Part shown: positions 35,222-45,745 of the stretch, in pieces
How the letters are laid out: each line of letters begins with the position of its first letter
Position numbering within the stretch: position 1 is the stretch's first letter
Source of the DNA: Bemisia tabaci
Taxonomy: Eukaryota; Arthropoda; Insecta; Hemiptera; Aleyrodidae
NCBI RefSeq assembly: GCF_918797505.1
Contig: NC_092797.1
Span: forward strand, 31,385,372 to 31,449,371
Direction: 5' to 3'
DNA: 64,000 nucleotides
Translations under genes and position numbers: made by a program
Notes under the pieces: model-generated
The model's input: only the letters and a program-made list of their open reading frames with translations
What the model was told of the DNA's origin: nothing
Databases searched by the model: none

Positions 35222-36802
35222 TTTCGCGTAAAACATGATTTAGATATCGAAAATTACTGAATCATACTCCCAACTAAGATAATTTCGTTTTTTTCCTCCA
35301 ACAAAGATTATAAAACGTTTGAATTCCACACTCTGAAAACCCGAGTCTACGTAAATCCAACCGCGCACTAAAACGAATTCGGATGTCCTCTTAACAGAGC
35401 AGTGTTCCTTCCGTACCATGTGTCCTTCAAAAAGTAAACAACATGCAGCAGCTGAGGCGAAGCGCCAATATTGAGGTTTTCACACTGCAAAGACTCACGG
35501 TAACGTATGTGAATTACCTTAGCCACACAGTGAAAAATTTATCACTTATTGTAGAGTTTGATATTCCGCGAAATCGATCTCATTATCGGCCGGTAAAACT
35601 CTAGGTGCAGACGAAATAACCGCCAAGGAGACAAAAATACGTCGATTTTGGGGGTGGATAGACACATTTACCCTTTTAATCTACGTTTTTTTTTGTCTCT
35701 TGACCCGAACCGTTTCATCTGGGTTACATCCCCCAAATTCGAAAAAAGCGCAAAAGTTCGACTTTGGAGTCCGAATGGGGTAAGCTCCGGGATATGTTTG
35801 CTGAGTTAAGAACAGAATTTCGGGAGTAATTTAACAAAATGGCAGCAGTGTAGAAATCTGTGGCACCTCGCTGCCTGGTCGCCTACCGCGCCGCCACCAA
35901 CTTGGGAGATCCGAGATTAGGACATTAATTTATTGCACAATATATTAGCCCGTGCCGGCTGGAAGTGAAGAAGCAGATTCCGGAGGGAATTAAAAACTTT
36001 ACTTTCAACTCAACCTTTTATCGGTTTTCACCTCCGGGCGCGCTTGTAAAACTGTTAAACTTGTAACGAGTGCGCTAACAGCGTGCCATTCCCTCGAAGT
36101 GCACGCGTTCGATGCTGCGGAGTGGTGTGCTCCGAGCGGGTGTATCTTCTTAATTTTGCACACAATAAACGACGCGCTTACGATCGGCGCGACGCACCGC
36201 GCCATCTGCTATCCTTCCGTAATTCAATTTGTTTCGGCGAATTACCCGCTTCCAAGCGCGAACCTATCGCGATAACGACGCGATTGGCTTACATCCTCCT
36301 CCTTCCCAACTTTTTTCGCCCCGGCGCCACACATTACAAGGATGCGACATCTTCGCGGAAAAGGATTCCCGTCATGACACCGAAGAGTGCGACAACTCGA
36401 ATGCTGGTCAAGTTGACAGTGGCAAGGAACGAACTGCAATCGCATGTAGTAGCCAAAATTGTACAATTTCTGTCTCAAGAGGAAGCCTTGGATTTTTAAA
36501 TAGTTGATGTGTGTTTTCACGCTGAATGACTAAACCAATATCCGGAAAAGTTAAAAAAAAAAAAGTTAGACAAATTGAACAACCCTGAGTATGCTCAGTA
36601 AAACATTTCCGTGTTTATGGCTATTTAGGGTTACTGAAAGTCACTTTTCTTTCGGCCAGGCCAACCAAGAAAACTTGATTGATCGACCAAATTTTTTGCT
36701 GAATTGACCCAACCGTATATTATTTTGAGAGTGAGTATCCTGCTGAACTAATAATGTACACTCCTGTTTTTCTCCGTGTCTCTTATATGTTATGCGACTT
36801 GT
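35222..36802. other. no gene recognised
   Basis: Longest open frames reach ~138 codons around 36083-36499, but overlapping frames on both strands are equally open and none shows a motif. I treat them as chance. Confidence 0.35.
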
Positions 36803-37022
36803 GTGTGGCTATCGCATTGGACTATTGCTGATGGGATCCAGATTCGATCCTCGCGGCTCGCGTCTGATTCTTTAGGATTCTTTCTGAGGATGCATTTTTT
36901 CAGCCCAAAGATTTGGTCAATTTAGCCCAAAGAAAAACTAACAAAAAAATATTAACCGCACATTTAGGTTACTTTGTGTTCTTCTTCTCATATCAATACA
37001 AAAGTCGGTTACTTTTTCTTAC
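36803..37022 (+). mobile_element. putative tRNA-derived SINE, copy 2
   Basis: The tRNA-like head contains TGGCTATCGCATTGG (A-box-like) and AGATTCGATCC (B-box). It is followed by a body shared with 6914-7125. No poly(A) is visible, so the family may end in a different tail or be old. Confidence 0.5.
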
Positions 37023-37168
37023 CGTGTGTATGTGCATACTACATTCTCTGATAACTGGAGTACGATAAATATAGTCTACATACTTGGGTTAAAGTGCCAA
37101 ACGGAATGAAAGACATTGAAGTAGGAAGATGAAATATTGATAAAAAAATTACGGTATGGATTACGTTT

Positions 37169-38022
37169 CATTTAGCCACAGCTCATTTAGCCACATGGCA
37201 AAATGTAACAAAAAATGTTGCATCTTGCCACAGATTTTAGGTGCTATGTGGCTAAACGAAACAAGAAAAATTAGTGTGGCAAATGTGGCAAAGTGCAACA
37301 AATTATGTTGCAGTTAGCCACATGGCCAAAGGATAAAACCAGGTATCTACATTGCAGCGTTACCGAACCTAATCGAAACGAACTTGACCTAACCTAACCT
37401 AACCTAACCTAACCTAACCTAACATACCTAACCTTACCTAACCTAACCTAACCTAATCTAACCTTACCTAACCTAACCTTACCTAACCTAACATAACCTA
37501 ACCTAACCTAACCTTACCTAACCTAACATAACCTAACCTAACCTAACATAACCAAACTTAACCTTACCTAACCTCACCTTACCTAATGACCTAATCTAAG
37601 GAAAAAGACGTACATGCATGTGGTCAATAATTCCTCCGGATACTTTCCTATTAGTAGATTTTCATGTATTTCAGCGTAAAGTAGAATCAGTATATTGCAT
37701 TGGTCACTAGTGGAGGATGGTAAAATTATTAAAATAAAAATTTTTTCAATATAAATGGTTGTTTATACTTTTAATCTATTCCAGATCTTCAATTAAATCA
37801 CTTGCACTGCAGTAAAATAAGAATTGAAGGATAAATAACAGTTTTTTTCGCTGAATTTGGTAGGCCATTTTAAAGACTGTGGCTAACTGCAACAATTTTT
37901 GTTGCATTTAGCCACATTAATTTTTCGTGTTTCATTTAGCCACACAGCACCCAGAGTTTGTGGCAATCTGCAACAAAAATTGTTTCAGTTAGCCACGTGG
38001 CTAAATGAGCCGTGGCTAAATG
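37169..38022. mobile_element. 854-bp TIR element enclosing a telomere-type array
   Basis: Left arm about 37169-37345 and right arm about 37870-38022 are inverted, roughly 80 % by eye. Both carry repeated TTAGCCACA/TGTGGCTAA motifs, for example CATTTAGCCACAGCTCATTT on the left against its inverse on the right. The ~520-bp interior holds a (TTAGG)n-type array and AT-rich DNA. No coding capacity; no target duplication found. Confidence 0.7.
37385..37589 (-). repeat. interstitial (TTAGG)n array
   Basis: About 40 copies of AACCT (TTAGG on the other strand), with variants AACATA, AACCTT and AATCT. This is the canonical arthropod telomere repeat in an internal, degenerate position. It lies between the inverted arms of the surrounding element. 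Confidence 0.95.
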
Positions 38023-39784
38023 CACAGATACGGAAGTGTTGAAATTGGTTGGTTGTAGTTCTACAATGGCGTGCGTTTATTCAAAGCTTTCCATCTTTTA
38101 TTTCAAGGCGGGGGAAAACTGGGAAAATGCTTGAATATTGTAATGCATAGCTGGTTCCTATTTACCACTCGGCACATTTTTTCTTATAAACAAATATAGG
38201 TGTTTTTAAAAATAATTTAATCCCTATATTTGGAACATGCGCTCATGTACGTGAAGTTTACACGCTTGAACGGTTACAAATTCACCAGAATGGAAGAAGA
38301 AAACGTTATTGATCATAAACTCGAAAGGCCTGAAAAAAATTCAATTTTGGGTGTAAAATTCTTACCAGATCTTCATTTTTCTACCATGGATTTTATTCTC
38401 TCGGTGAAGGAGCTATAGGATCCGGGCATCCTGAATTTTTAGATAAAGGGTCCCACTTTCAGGGTTTTATTGCTCGTGTTTTTTGTCTGCGTATTTCTGC
38501 AAAATAAAATCGGGCTAAGGGACGATTTCAGAACGGTGTGCGAGCACTTTACGCGAGTTAGCTAATATTTCTGCTTTACTGCCTGTAAAGTGGAGTCTTT
38601 TTATGGGGACGCCAGATAACTTCTGGAAGCTTCGGTCAGCTATATTGTCCACGGCGCACTCTTAGTAATGCTCCGAAGTGCAACATTCGCAACGAACTGC
38701 TACAGAGATACAGAGGTTAAATTTTAACGGTGTTTAAACTCTGGTGCAAGAATTACGACTTGAGTCGATACCACAGGGATAAAATCAGGAGCCCAAAGTC
38801 TTCCTCTCGCTTTCCTGCGTTGCCACTTCTTGCACGGATGCATTTTGCGATTGTGAGCTTTTACAGTTTAGATATCTATATTTCTTTCACTTCATTGTTT
38901 TTGTACTTAAGACTTTACATGAACCGCAGTGTCGTTGCTTTGCATGCTATGCCCAGGAGCTCACTCGGTAAAACAGTTCAACAAGTTCAAACAAGGTTGA
39001 AAAGAAAAATGACTCACATATCGAGTTTTGATAAACTTTTAACTCTATGTTAAAGAAATTTTTATAAGAATTGAGCTCCATTAATATTTTGCGAAGACAT
39101 ATTACGGTTACATCCAAGCTCAATCTAATTTTTTATCCGTTTGTTCACTCTGAATCTTACTTTTTTTGATGGTGAGTTAACCAACGATTTGTCATTTGAC
39201 TTAAATTAATTTTTTAAATGTCCATTGAAAATCAACCAACAAATCGAAATCGGTACTGAATGTTGGTGTATTATGCGAGGGAGTCCATTTCAAAATATGA
39301 AAGGTCCGATCATGATAAAATGAAAGTTAACCGCGAAAAATAGGGAAAAACATAATACATTTCATAAATCGTCATGAACCAGAAAAAAAATTGCAAAACT
39401 TTTCTGGGTTTTTCAAAAACCCAAAATAATTCCAAAAATTTAAAAGAAGTTGATTACCTCAAATTTCTATGTGTAACACATATTCATAAAAAATTTCAAT
39501 TTTCCATGGGATAAGTATTTCTTTGGAAAAATGTGCCCAAAGTTGACTAAAATTACACGGGGAAAGATAGGACTATAAACTCACCTTAATATTCTTATAG
39601 ACGTAGATAAATAGATGAATGTGTCCTTTTCAAAAAAAGGTTGTACAAAATCTAAAAGGTACGAGGTATTCTGTGAAACTAATGAATAAAAGGCAGGCCT
39701 CTAGAAAATTACGTACGTAAAAATTACATTTTGTTGCCAACATTTCGCCTCACAACTCGGGACGGATGAATGTTGCGCGTATTT
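38023..39784. other. no gene recognised
   Basis: AT-rich intergenic DNA. No element family or motif-bearing frame recognised. Confidence 0.35.
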
Positions 39785-39906
39785 CGTCACACCTTTGACG
39801 TAAGGTCGTATCTCGATTTTCGCATGAGCCTCGGAAATAATGGATTTATGTGTGAAATAGGGTTCACATGGAAATCAAAATACGTCCTTTCGCAAGAGGA
39901 GCGATG
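39785..39906. mobile_element. family-E palindromic element, copy 2
   Basis: The left arm has CTTTGACGTAAGGTCGTATC and the right arm GGTTCACATGGAAATC followed by TACGTCCTTTCGCAAGAGG. Related to 19584-19708 and 54378-54845. Confidence 0.65.
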
Positions 39907-41676
39907 ATTTGCGTGTCCTGGCGCTCAGAGAAAGAACTTGGGAAGTTGGTCCTGAGGATTCCGTTCCTGACTGAATAAGATACTTCCCGAAGCGGTATTC
40001 ACATTTCGAATGCAGGTCAAGGAGCAGTGCGACGAACTCATCTTCCTGTAAAACTAATATCATTCACCGAATGCGTATTTTAAATGCACCATGTGGGCGA
40101 ATAATATGATTTCCATGTAGCTTATGAGGCTCCCAACTTTAGGTTTGCATTCAAGTTTGTGTGGTCGGCAGGGGCGCGCTTTTTTCAAATCAAAATTAGC
40201 ATTCTTAAAGAGGAGCCCACACACAAACCCAATATCCTCTCGTGTTTGTTTTGAATGGGGCATAGATACGACTCATATGTAGACGGACCGGTTGAATGTT
40301 TCTAAAAAGCTCGCAAAGTCTTTCACAAGTGTTTAAAAGTAAGGGGTGCATCGACCGCTTTTCGAGATTAATTAAAGCCTCAAGTTCTTGAAAAATGTGC
40401 TGCGTTCCCGATGCGTTTGTTTGAGCTATGCGTTTAACCCTAATCCAACCGACTTTGGTCTTTTAAACCCGAGGCTTGTGATGGATGGAATCATGTAATG
40501 AGGTAATACTGACATGTGGAGTTTTGGGAGAAAACAAATTTTATATCTTCGTTACCCATTCGAAGGACATAACTACATTTCAATTTTGCCTTTCCTCTCA
40601 CAAGTTGTACTGTTACTCGGGAGCTATGGGACGTTTTCCCTTAGAAATCAATAGATTTTTTAATCGAACGTCCTCAAATCTCAGCGAATGGGTCGAGTTA
40701 ATTTGCAAAAACTCGCACAGCAAAGTGCTCACTCTGAAGCTCATCAGTCATCATTAGGCGAATTTTATTTGAAGTTTTCTCAACAATTTGTTCATCAATC
40801 ATCATTAGGAAAAAATTAGCACTGACCTCCGAATTAAATGTTTGTCTCACTAGATTACAGCACTTTAAACTGTTCATGTGAGGTCTCTAACATGTATTGT
40901 CTGTATATTACTTTGAATCCTCTCAACTCTCTTCTTCTCTTCAACCTATTTTTCTTCCTCCTCTTCCTCGAGCTTTTCCTCTTCTTCTTCTTTCGATAAC
41001 TAGTTAAAGACAAGAGACCCTCCACTGGCCTCCTAGCGACAGGTGGAAGCTTTTACTTTCGGGGTTTCAACAATTCCTCATGGAAAATTATTAGGGAGCA
41101 ACAGTCATCACCCTAATTTCGGCTGTTGACCTACCAACATGGTCGATGATGAGCTTCGGAAGACGTCATGAGCCAAACAAGTTTCCCAAACGTCGGCCAT
41201 TTTCGGCTTTTTTGCGAAACGAAACTGCCAACAAGTTGTTCAACATCAACCAAGGCAAGTCAACAGTGGAATGCTGAAGTCCCGAAAGTAACAGCTTCCA
41301 CAATGACCAAGATACTAGTGGAGGGTCTATTGTCTCTGTGCACTTCCGTCAGGCCAATGATACGAGTCCCACGATTCGATCGCGAGTCTGATAGTCTCGC
41401 GTTATGGGATGAGAAGATGAATATGATAGATAAAAAAGTATTTGGATACACTTGTTGCGCCGCGGAGCTTTCCTTCGACGGGAGTATGGGGCGCTTCATT
41501 ATGTGTGAGGAACGGAGAGGAAAAGGAGCATCGTTTCCGTGAAAACTTGATGAGACGTGTCTTATTTTTCAAAGAGCCCCGGCCTATCTCCTCCATCTTA
41601 TTCTGCGCGTCCCGGCCCGGCATTTCTGAGGCGAGCGGAGACTCTCGAGCCCTTTTAATAATCAATCACTTGGACT
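39907..41676. other. no gene recognised
   Basis: A pyrimidine-rich tract (CTTCTTC/CCTCTTCC) lies at about 40920-40995. Open frames near 41168-41542 and 41442-41804 overlap each other on both strands and show no domain. Confidence 0.35.
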
Positions 41677-41684
41677 CCTGCAAG

Positions 41685-41828
41685 CAGTGCTTCGCGATAT
41701 ATCGATTGATCGCCCATTTAAACCTATGCAAAAGTATCGATAAACAGGGTGACATCTCAATAATCGATTATTTACCACACCTTCAAATGGGGAAATATCG
41801 ATAGATCGCAAAGCAGGCCACGCCACTG
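41685..41828. mobile_element. family-A hAT MITE, copy 6, clipped left TIR
   Basis: The left TIR has lost GGCGTGGC and reads CAGTGCTTCGCGATATATCG. The right end is CAGGCCACGCCACTG. The perfect 8-bp duplication CCTGCAAG (41677-41684 and 41829-41836) proves the boundaries despite the deletion. Part of the central hairpin is also lost. Confidence 0.92.
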
Positions 41829-41893
41829 CCTGCAAGTTGACGCTCCGGGCCCGGCGGAAAAATTAAAAGGTTGCCGTCGGGCGGGATGTGCGC

Positions 41894-41917
41894 GGGGGGG
41901 GGGGGGGGGGGGGGGGG
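41894..41917. repeat. G24 homopolymer
   Basis: Twenty-four consecutive G residues, the longest of seven G or C tracts in the window. It could form a G-quadruplex, and the exact count may be unreliable. Confidence 0.9.
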
Positions 41918-42612
41918 TCCTTGGATCCAGCGTCTTTTTCACGCTCAAAGGAATGGTGTCATCGGATGGTGTCTGGTACTTTTCACGCCTCCTTCCCTTT
42001 ACTTTTAATCCCGCGCCTCCCACCTTCTTGGGGCCCTCTCCGCCTCCAATATCCCGTTTAATCTAATGCAAATATCCTGCGGCCTCTTAGCCGGCTCCCT
42101 CGCGCTCTCGCAGGACCGGGGCCTTTCTCCGCGCCTTTGGATCGGGAAAAATTAATTGAAGCCTCTCGCGATAAGGCGTCCTCGAGAGGAGTCAGTCACA
42201 GTTTTCGACGAGGCCGATGAAAAGCCATTTCCTCGAAGCGGGGCTCGAGCCTTTTTTTAACGTCTTAAGCAGCCAATTATCGGACTTTACGCTCTTACGG
42301 ACCGTCCATAGGCGTTCGGCTTTTCTCACCGGTTCTTTCATCCCCCCTCCCCCTCTAGTGGTAGGTATATATGTCAGGCAGTGTTGAAAATGTCCTCGAG
42401 AATTTCGTCAAAATTAGGTCAACCTCCCATCATACACAAAAAAGTGATCCGCGTCATTTTAGATTAGGATGTTTAAAAAATGGCCTAAGCGTCCATTTTA
42501 GCTCAACAATTCGGCGCGCCCTCCCCTTATCGTCAGGCACATGTCAAGCACCCTCCCCCAGGATTTGGACTTTATACAAGGACGACCCCTTATATTCGAT
42601 AGCTTTTAAGTA
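41918..42612. other. no gene seen
   Basis: GC-richer segment without recognisable exon or element. Confidence 0.4.
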
Positions 42613-42839
42613 CACTGGAAAAATAACACATTGGATCTAGAGTCCAGACTCTTGAAAACATGGACAAGAAAAAATACTCTTGATTCAATCGGATTTTTGC
42701 TTGAATCAAAGCGAAATCCGCTCAAATTAAGAGACTTGGTTCTTGATTTAAGCTAGATTCTGATTGAATCAAGAGTACTTTTTCTTGTCGATGTTTTTAA
42801 GAGTCTGGACTCTAGATCCAATGTGTTTTTTTTCCAGTG
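42613..42839. mobile_element. family-C palindromic element, copy 2
   Basis: The ends are CACTGGAAAAA and TTTTTCCAGTG. The flanks are TA on both sides (42611-42612, 42840-42841). The arms are almost fully complementary (CACATTGGATCTAGAGTCC ... inverse), with a short central loop. Confidence 0.85.
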
Positions 42840-42841
42840 TA

Positions 42842-44756
42842 AAAAAATGCGTATGTCCATTTCAACGTTTGAAGAACCCTAAGCTCCTTAAAACAAAATA
42901 TCGTGCAAAACTGAGTGACTTGCTTCAAAAATTATTGTTCAACTTCTTTGCGACGTTTCAGATCTATCTGACGCATTTTTCTGCGCACGAAGGAAACAAA
43001 CTATAAAACACCCTTTTAATTTTTTTCATTAATGGTTTTAAAGAATAGGATCTGACATTATGAAACGAGTTGATCAACCAAATAGCTAGTATTCTTTACA
43101 ACGATTGAAATAAAAAAGAAACACTTAAATGTCGTTGCAGAGGAAACGGTTTTTTGAAGCACGATTCAACTTATTTTGGCATGCTGTAGTGCTGCACTCT
43201 CAAACGGCTCCCTAATTGTACTGGTCTTTCCTTTAAAAGTTTGTGACTTGTACCAGAATAGGGTGGAAAGTTTTGTTAAACATGACTCTGGTGGTTTTCC
43301 AAACTTCGATGTTTGCTGTCAATGTCCGCTGAAATCTATGTTGATTTTGGGGTTTTTCCGGGAGAAGGAATCAACTGATACTGAAGACAATAGTCCAAAT
43401 CTTGATTATTCACTTAAGTCAATTCCGAAACTTTCGAATCTACTTCCTCCGTTTCTCCGCATTATCCCGATGAGGAAATTTGCCTTGTGCTGTTTAAAAG
43501 GTCTACCATACCTAGGTCATCATTTTGCGGGAAATCATTAGAAATCGTGTCGAGTAAAAACCATTTTCCCGTATATAAAAAGTTGATGAAAAAATTTCCC
43601 ACTGAAATTGGTCACTGAGATAAGCCAATATCTAACAGGTTCAAAGTGCATCGATGGCTAAATTCTGAAAAAAATAACTCAGTTGTACCATTTCAAAATT
43701 TCAGATTTTATTTAATTTTTTTTAGAAAAAGTAATCAAAATCGTGGCTTGGAATTCGAACGAAATAATGATGACAGATTTAAGAAAAATCCAAGAATATT
43801 TCAATAATTAATGACCCGTTTCTTTCTCACACAAAAATAAAACGCGAGAATAAAATTACGATGTTGCACTTTGAGATACGTGTTTTCGGAATCTAACTTT
43901 TCATATTTATAATGGAAGAAAGAGCGCATGATGCGATTGTCTAGATCTTTGGCGAATGAGCTACGAGCCTTCACGTCGGCGTGAAGAAAGAAAGCCCATA
44001 CTTTCAATCAAGAATAGCTCATGCTTCGAGGCGAGCAATTATTGTCCGATCAACTACTCCATGAGTTATGATATAGGCGCGTCTCAGAGAATGCGCGAAT
44101 TTAGTAGGTATCTTTTCACCAGAGTTGCTATCTTAAGCGGTCCATCAACCATTTAAACTCCATGAAGAAAGCTGTGATTCTTCATTTATTGACGCGAGCT
44201 TACTCCGTCTTCTAGAATGATTTATACGGCCCAACGGAGGACAGGAAAACCGAAATTGGATCACATTTAGCAGAAAGAAGCCAAGCCACCTCAGCTTTGG
44301 CTAAATTTAACTGGGAATTTAAAATTTTTATAAGAAAACGTTTGTGCGGATTGCTTTTCAAATTTTAAGGAAATTGCTTTGTACTGTGTAGGGAATTCAC
44401 TGAAATTTACTCTTAAATCCGCACAACCATTCTCAGGCAAAACATTAAAATGTTCACTTAAATTTGGCAAACGGTGATGTGGTTTTGGTTCCTTTCTGCT
44501 CAACGCGATCCAATCATTGTGTATTATTAAACTATTTAGATTTAACACCTTATGTACAACAATTGGACATATTTCGAGGCAGTACAACTTTCAACACATG
44601 TTGTACCTGAATTCAAGGAAATTCTTAAAAGTTTTATCAAGAAAAGTGTTTTTAAGATCCAAGTTCTTTTATAAATGTTCACGATTCTAAAAGCTCAAAT
44701 AAATACTATGTGTATAATGTATTGATGTAATATTTTTTGTCTCTTTCATGTTACAG
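42842..44756. other. no gene confirmed
   Basis: Several moderately long frames (about 43176-43541 plus, 44291-44587 minus) have ordinary amino-acid composition but no recognised domain. A pyrimidine-rich stretch ending TTACAG at 44756 could be a 3' splice site. Confidence 0.35.
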
Positions 44757-45060
44757 GTATGTACGCTGTAGTTCTTTCCGAATTATATTCCTCGCCAGTA
44801 TATCTTCTGCAGATAATCCAACGATTGGTGAGTTCTCTTTTCTGTTAAAAGATATCATCAATCAAACTTGGATTGTCAATGAGGACTTGAATAGTGAAAA
44901 CAGAAACGAGTATCTATCTCGATTCGTGACATTGTCATTGAATAATATTTTTGCTCTTTCTGCGGATGTATCTACCAAGATATTTTCTTTCAAATTAGTC
45001 TTTGGAGCCCCACAGGAATTTAAAATACGTAGTGTACTCGATTGTGATTCTCAGGAATGA
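44757..45060 (+). CDS. candidate terminal exon, unknown protein
   Basis: An open frame follows a plausible acceptor (TTTTTTGTCTCTTTCATG, then TTACAG) and runs ~100 codons to a TGA at 45058-45060. It has no usable ATG near the start, so if real it is a downstream exon. The predicted peptide contains LLKDIINQTWIVNEDLN and FSFKLVFGAPQEF, with balanced charged residues unlike repeat-derived frames, but I recognise no family. No AATAAA is obvious in the following 300 bp. A perfect 10-bp hairpin lies 25 bp past the stop. It could equally be a chance frame. Confidence 0.22.
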
Positions 45061-45085
45061 GAGAGTGCATAGTCACTCTGATGAG

Positions 45086-45109
45086 AATATCCCCGAAGCC
45101 GGGGATATT
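45086..45109. other. perfect short hairpin
   Basis: AATATCCCCG, loop AAGC, CGGGGATATT. A 10-bp GC-cored stem in AT-rich DNA. It could be structured RNA near a 3' end or chance. Confidence 0.6.
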
Positions 45110-45590
45110 GTGTCACAGTAGAAGAAACGCAATTCGACAAGATCGATCACCTTATTAATTCGAATCTAGTTCCATTAATTAAGCAAACAGCTCCTGCTAA
45201 CAACCGCTGAAAATCATTGATGCAGATGTTTGGCTTTGCTCCAGTTTAAATCCAGAAGATCCGTGCATCTCATTATGTTTAGTTCTGAAAGAAGTACGTG
45301 CATCAGAATGCATGCGTTAAAAAACACATTTGAAAGAGAAGAAAGAGAAAAAGTGAAATGCAATTTGTGCCTAATGATCCGGTGAAACCTAGTCAGGAGG
45401 GGATATCAAAGGGACTCCATACATTATTCGAGCAGGTGTGCAAGGTGAAAATTCTCACTTTTACTGATCCGATTATAATAATAGACGGAGATTAAAACTT
45501 TTTTATAACATTTGCAAGTTCTTTCTTTCCTTCTTTTCTGTCATCACTGACAATGAGTGAAAGATATGACCCGGATGGCCCCGTAGTCTC

Positions 45591-45745
45591 CAGTGGCGTG
45601 GCGTACTTTGCGATAAAGCGATCGATTTGTCATTTAAACCTATGGGAAAGGATCGATAAACAGGCCAGGGTGTCCGCAACGAACACCTAATCGATTCTTT
45701 ATCGTAGCTTCAAATGGTGAATTATCGATGATCGAACACTCACTG
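45591..45745. mobile_element. family-A hAT MITE, copy 7, degraded right end
   Basis: The left end is CAGTGGCGTGGCGTACTTTG. The interior with a central GTGTCCGCAACGAACAC is kept. The right TIR is shortened, ending near CACTCACTG, and no duplication is found. Confidence 0.8.

Noticed and set aside
36083..36507. 138-codon frame as a gene
   Set aside because: Two other frames over the same bases, one on the opposite strand, are open for over 90 codons, with no domain, splice sites or biased composition to favour one.
42764..43006. Peptide NQEYFFLSMFLRVWTLDPM shared at 11.2, 42.8 and 50.7 kb
   Set aside because: Translation of family-C palindromic elements.
45086..45109. Bacterial-type terminator hairpin
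   Set aside because: There is no T-run after the stem and the surroundings are eukaryotic.
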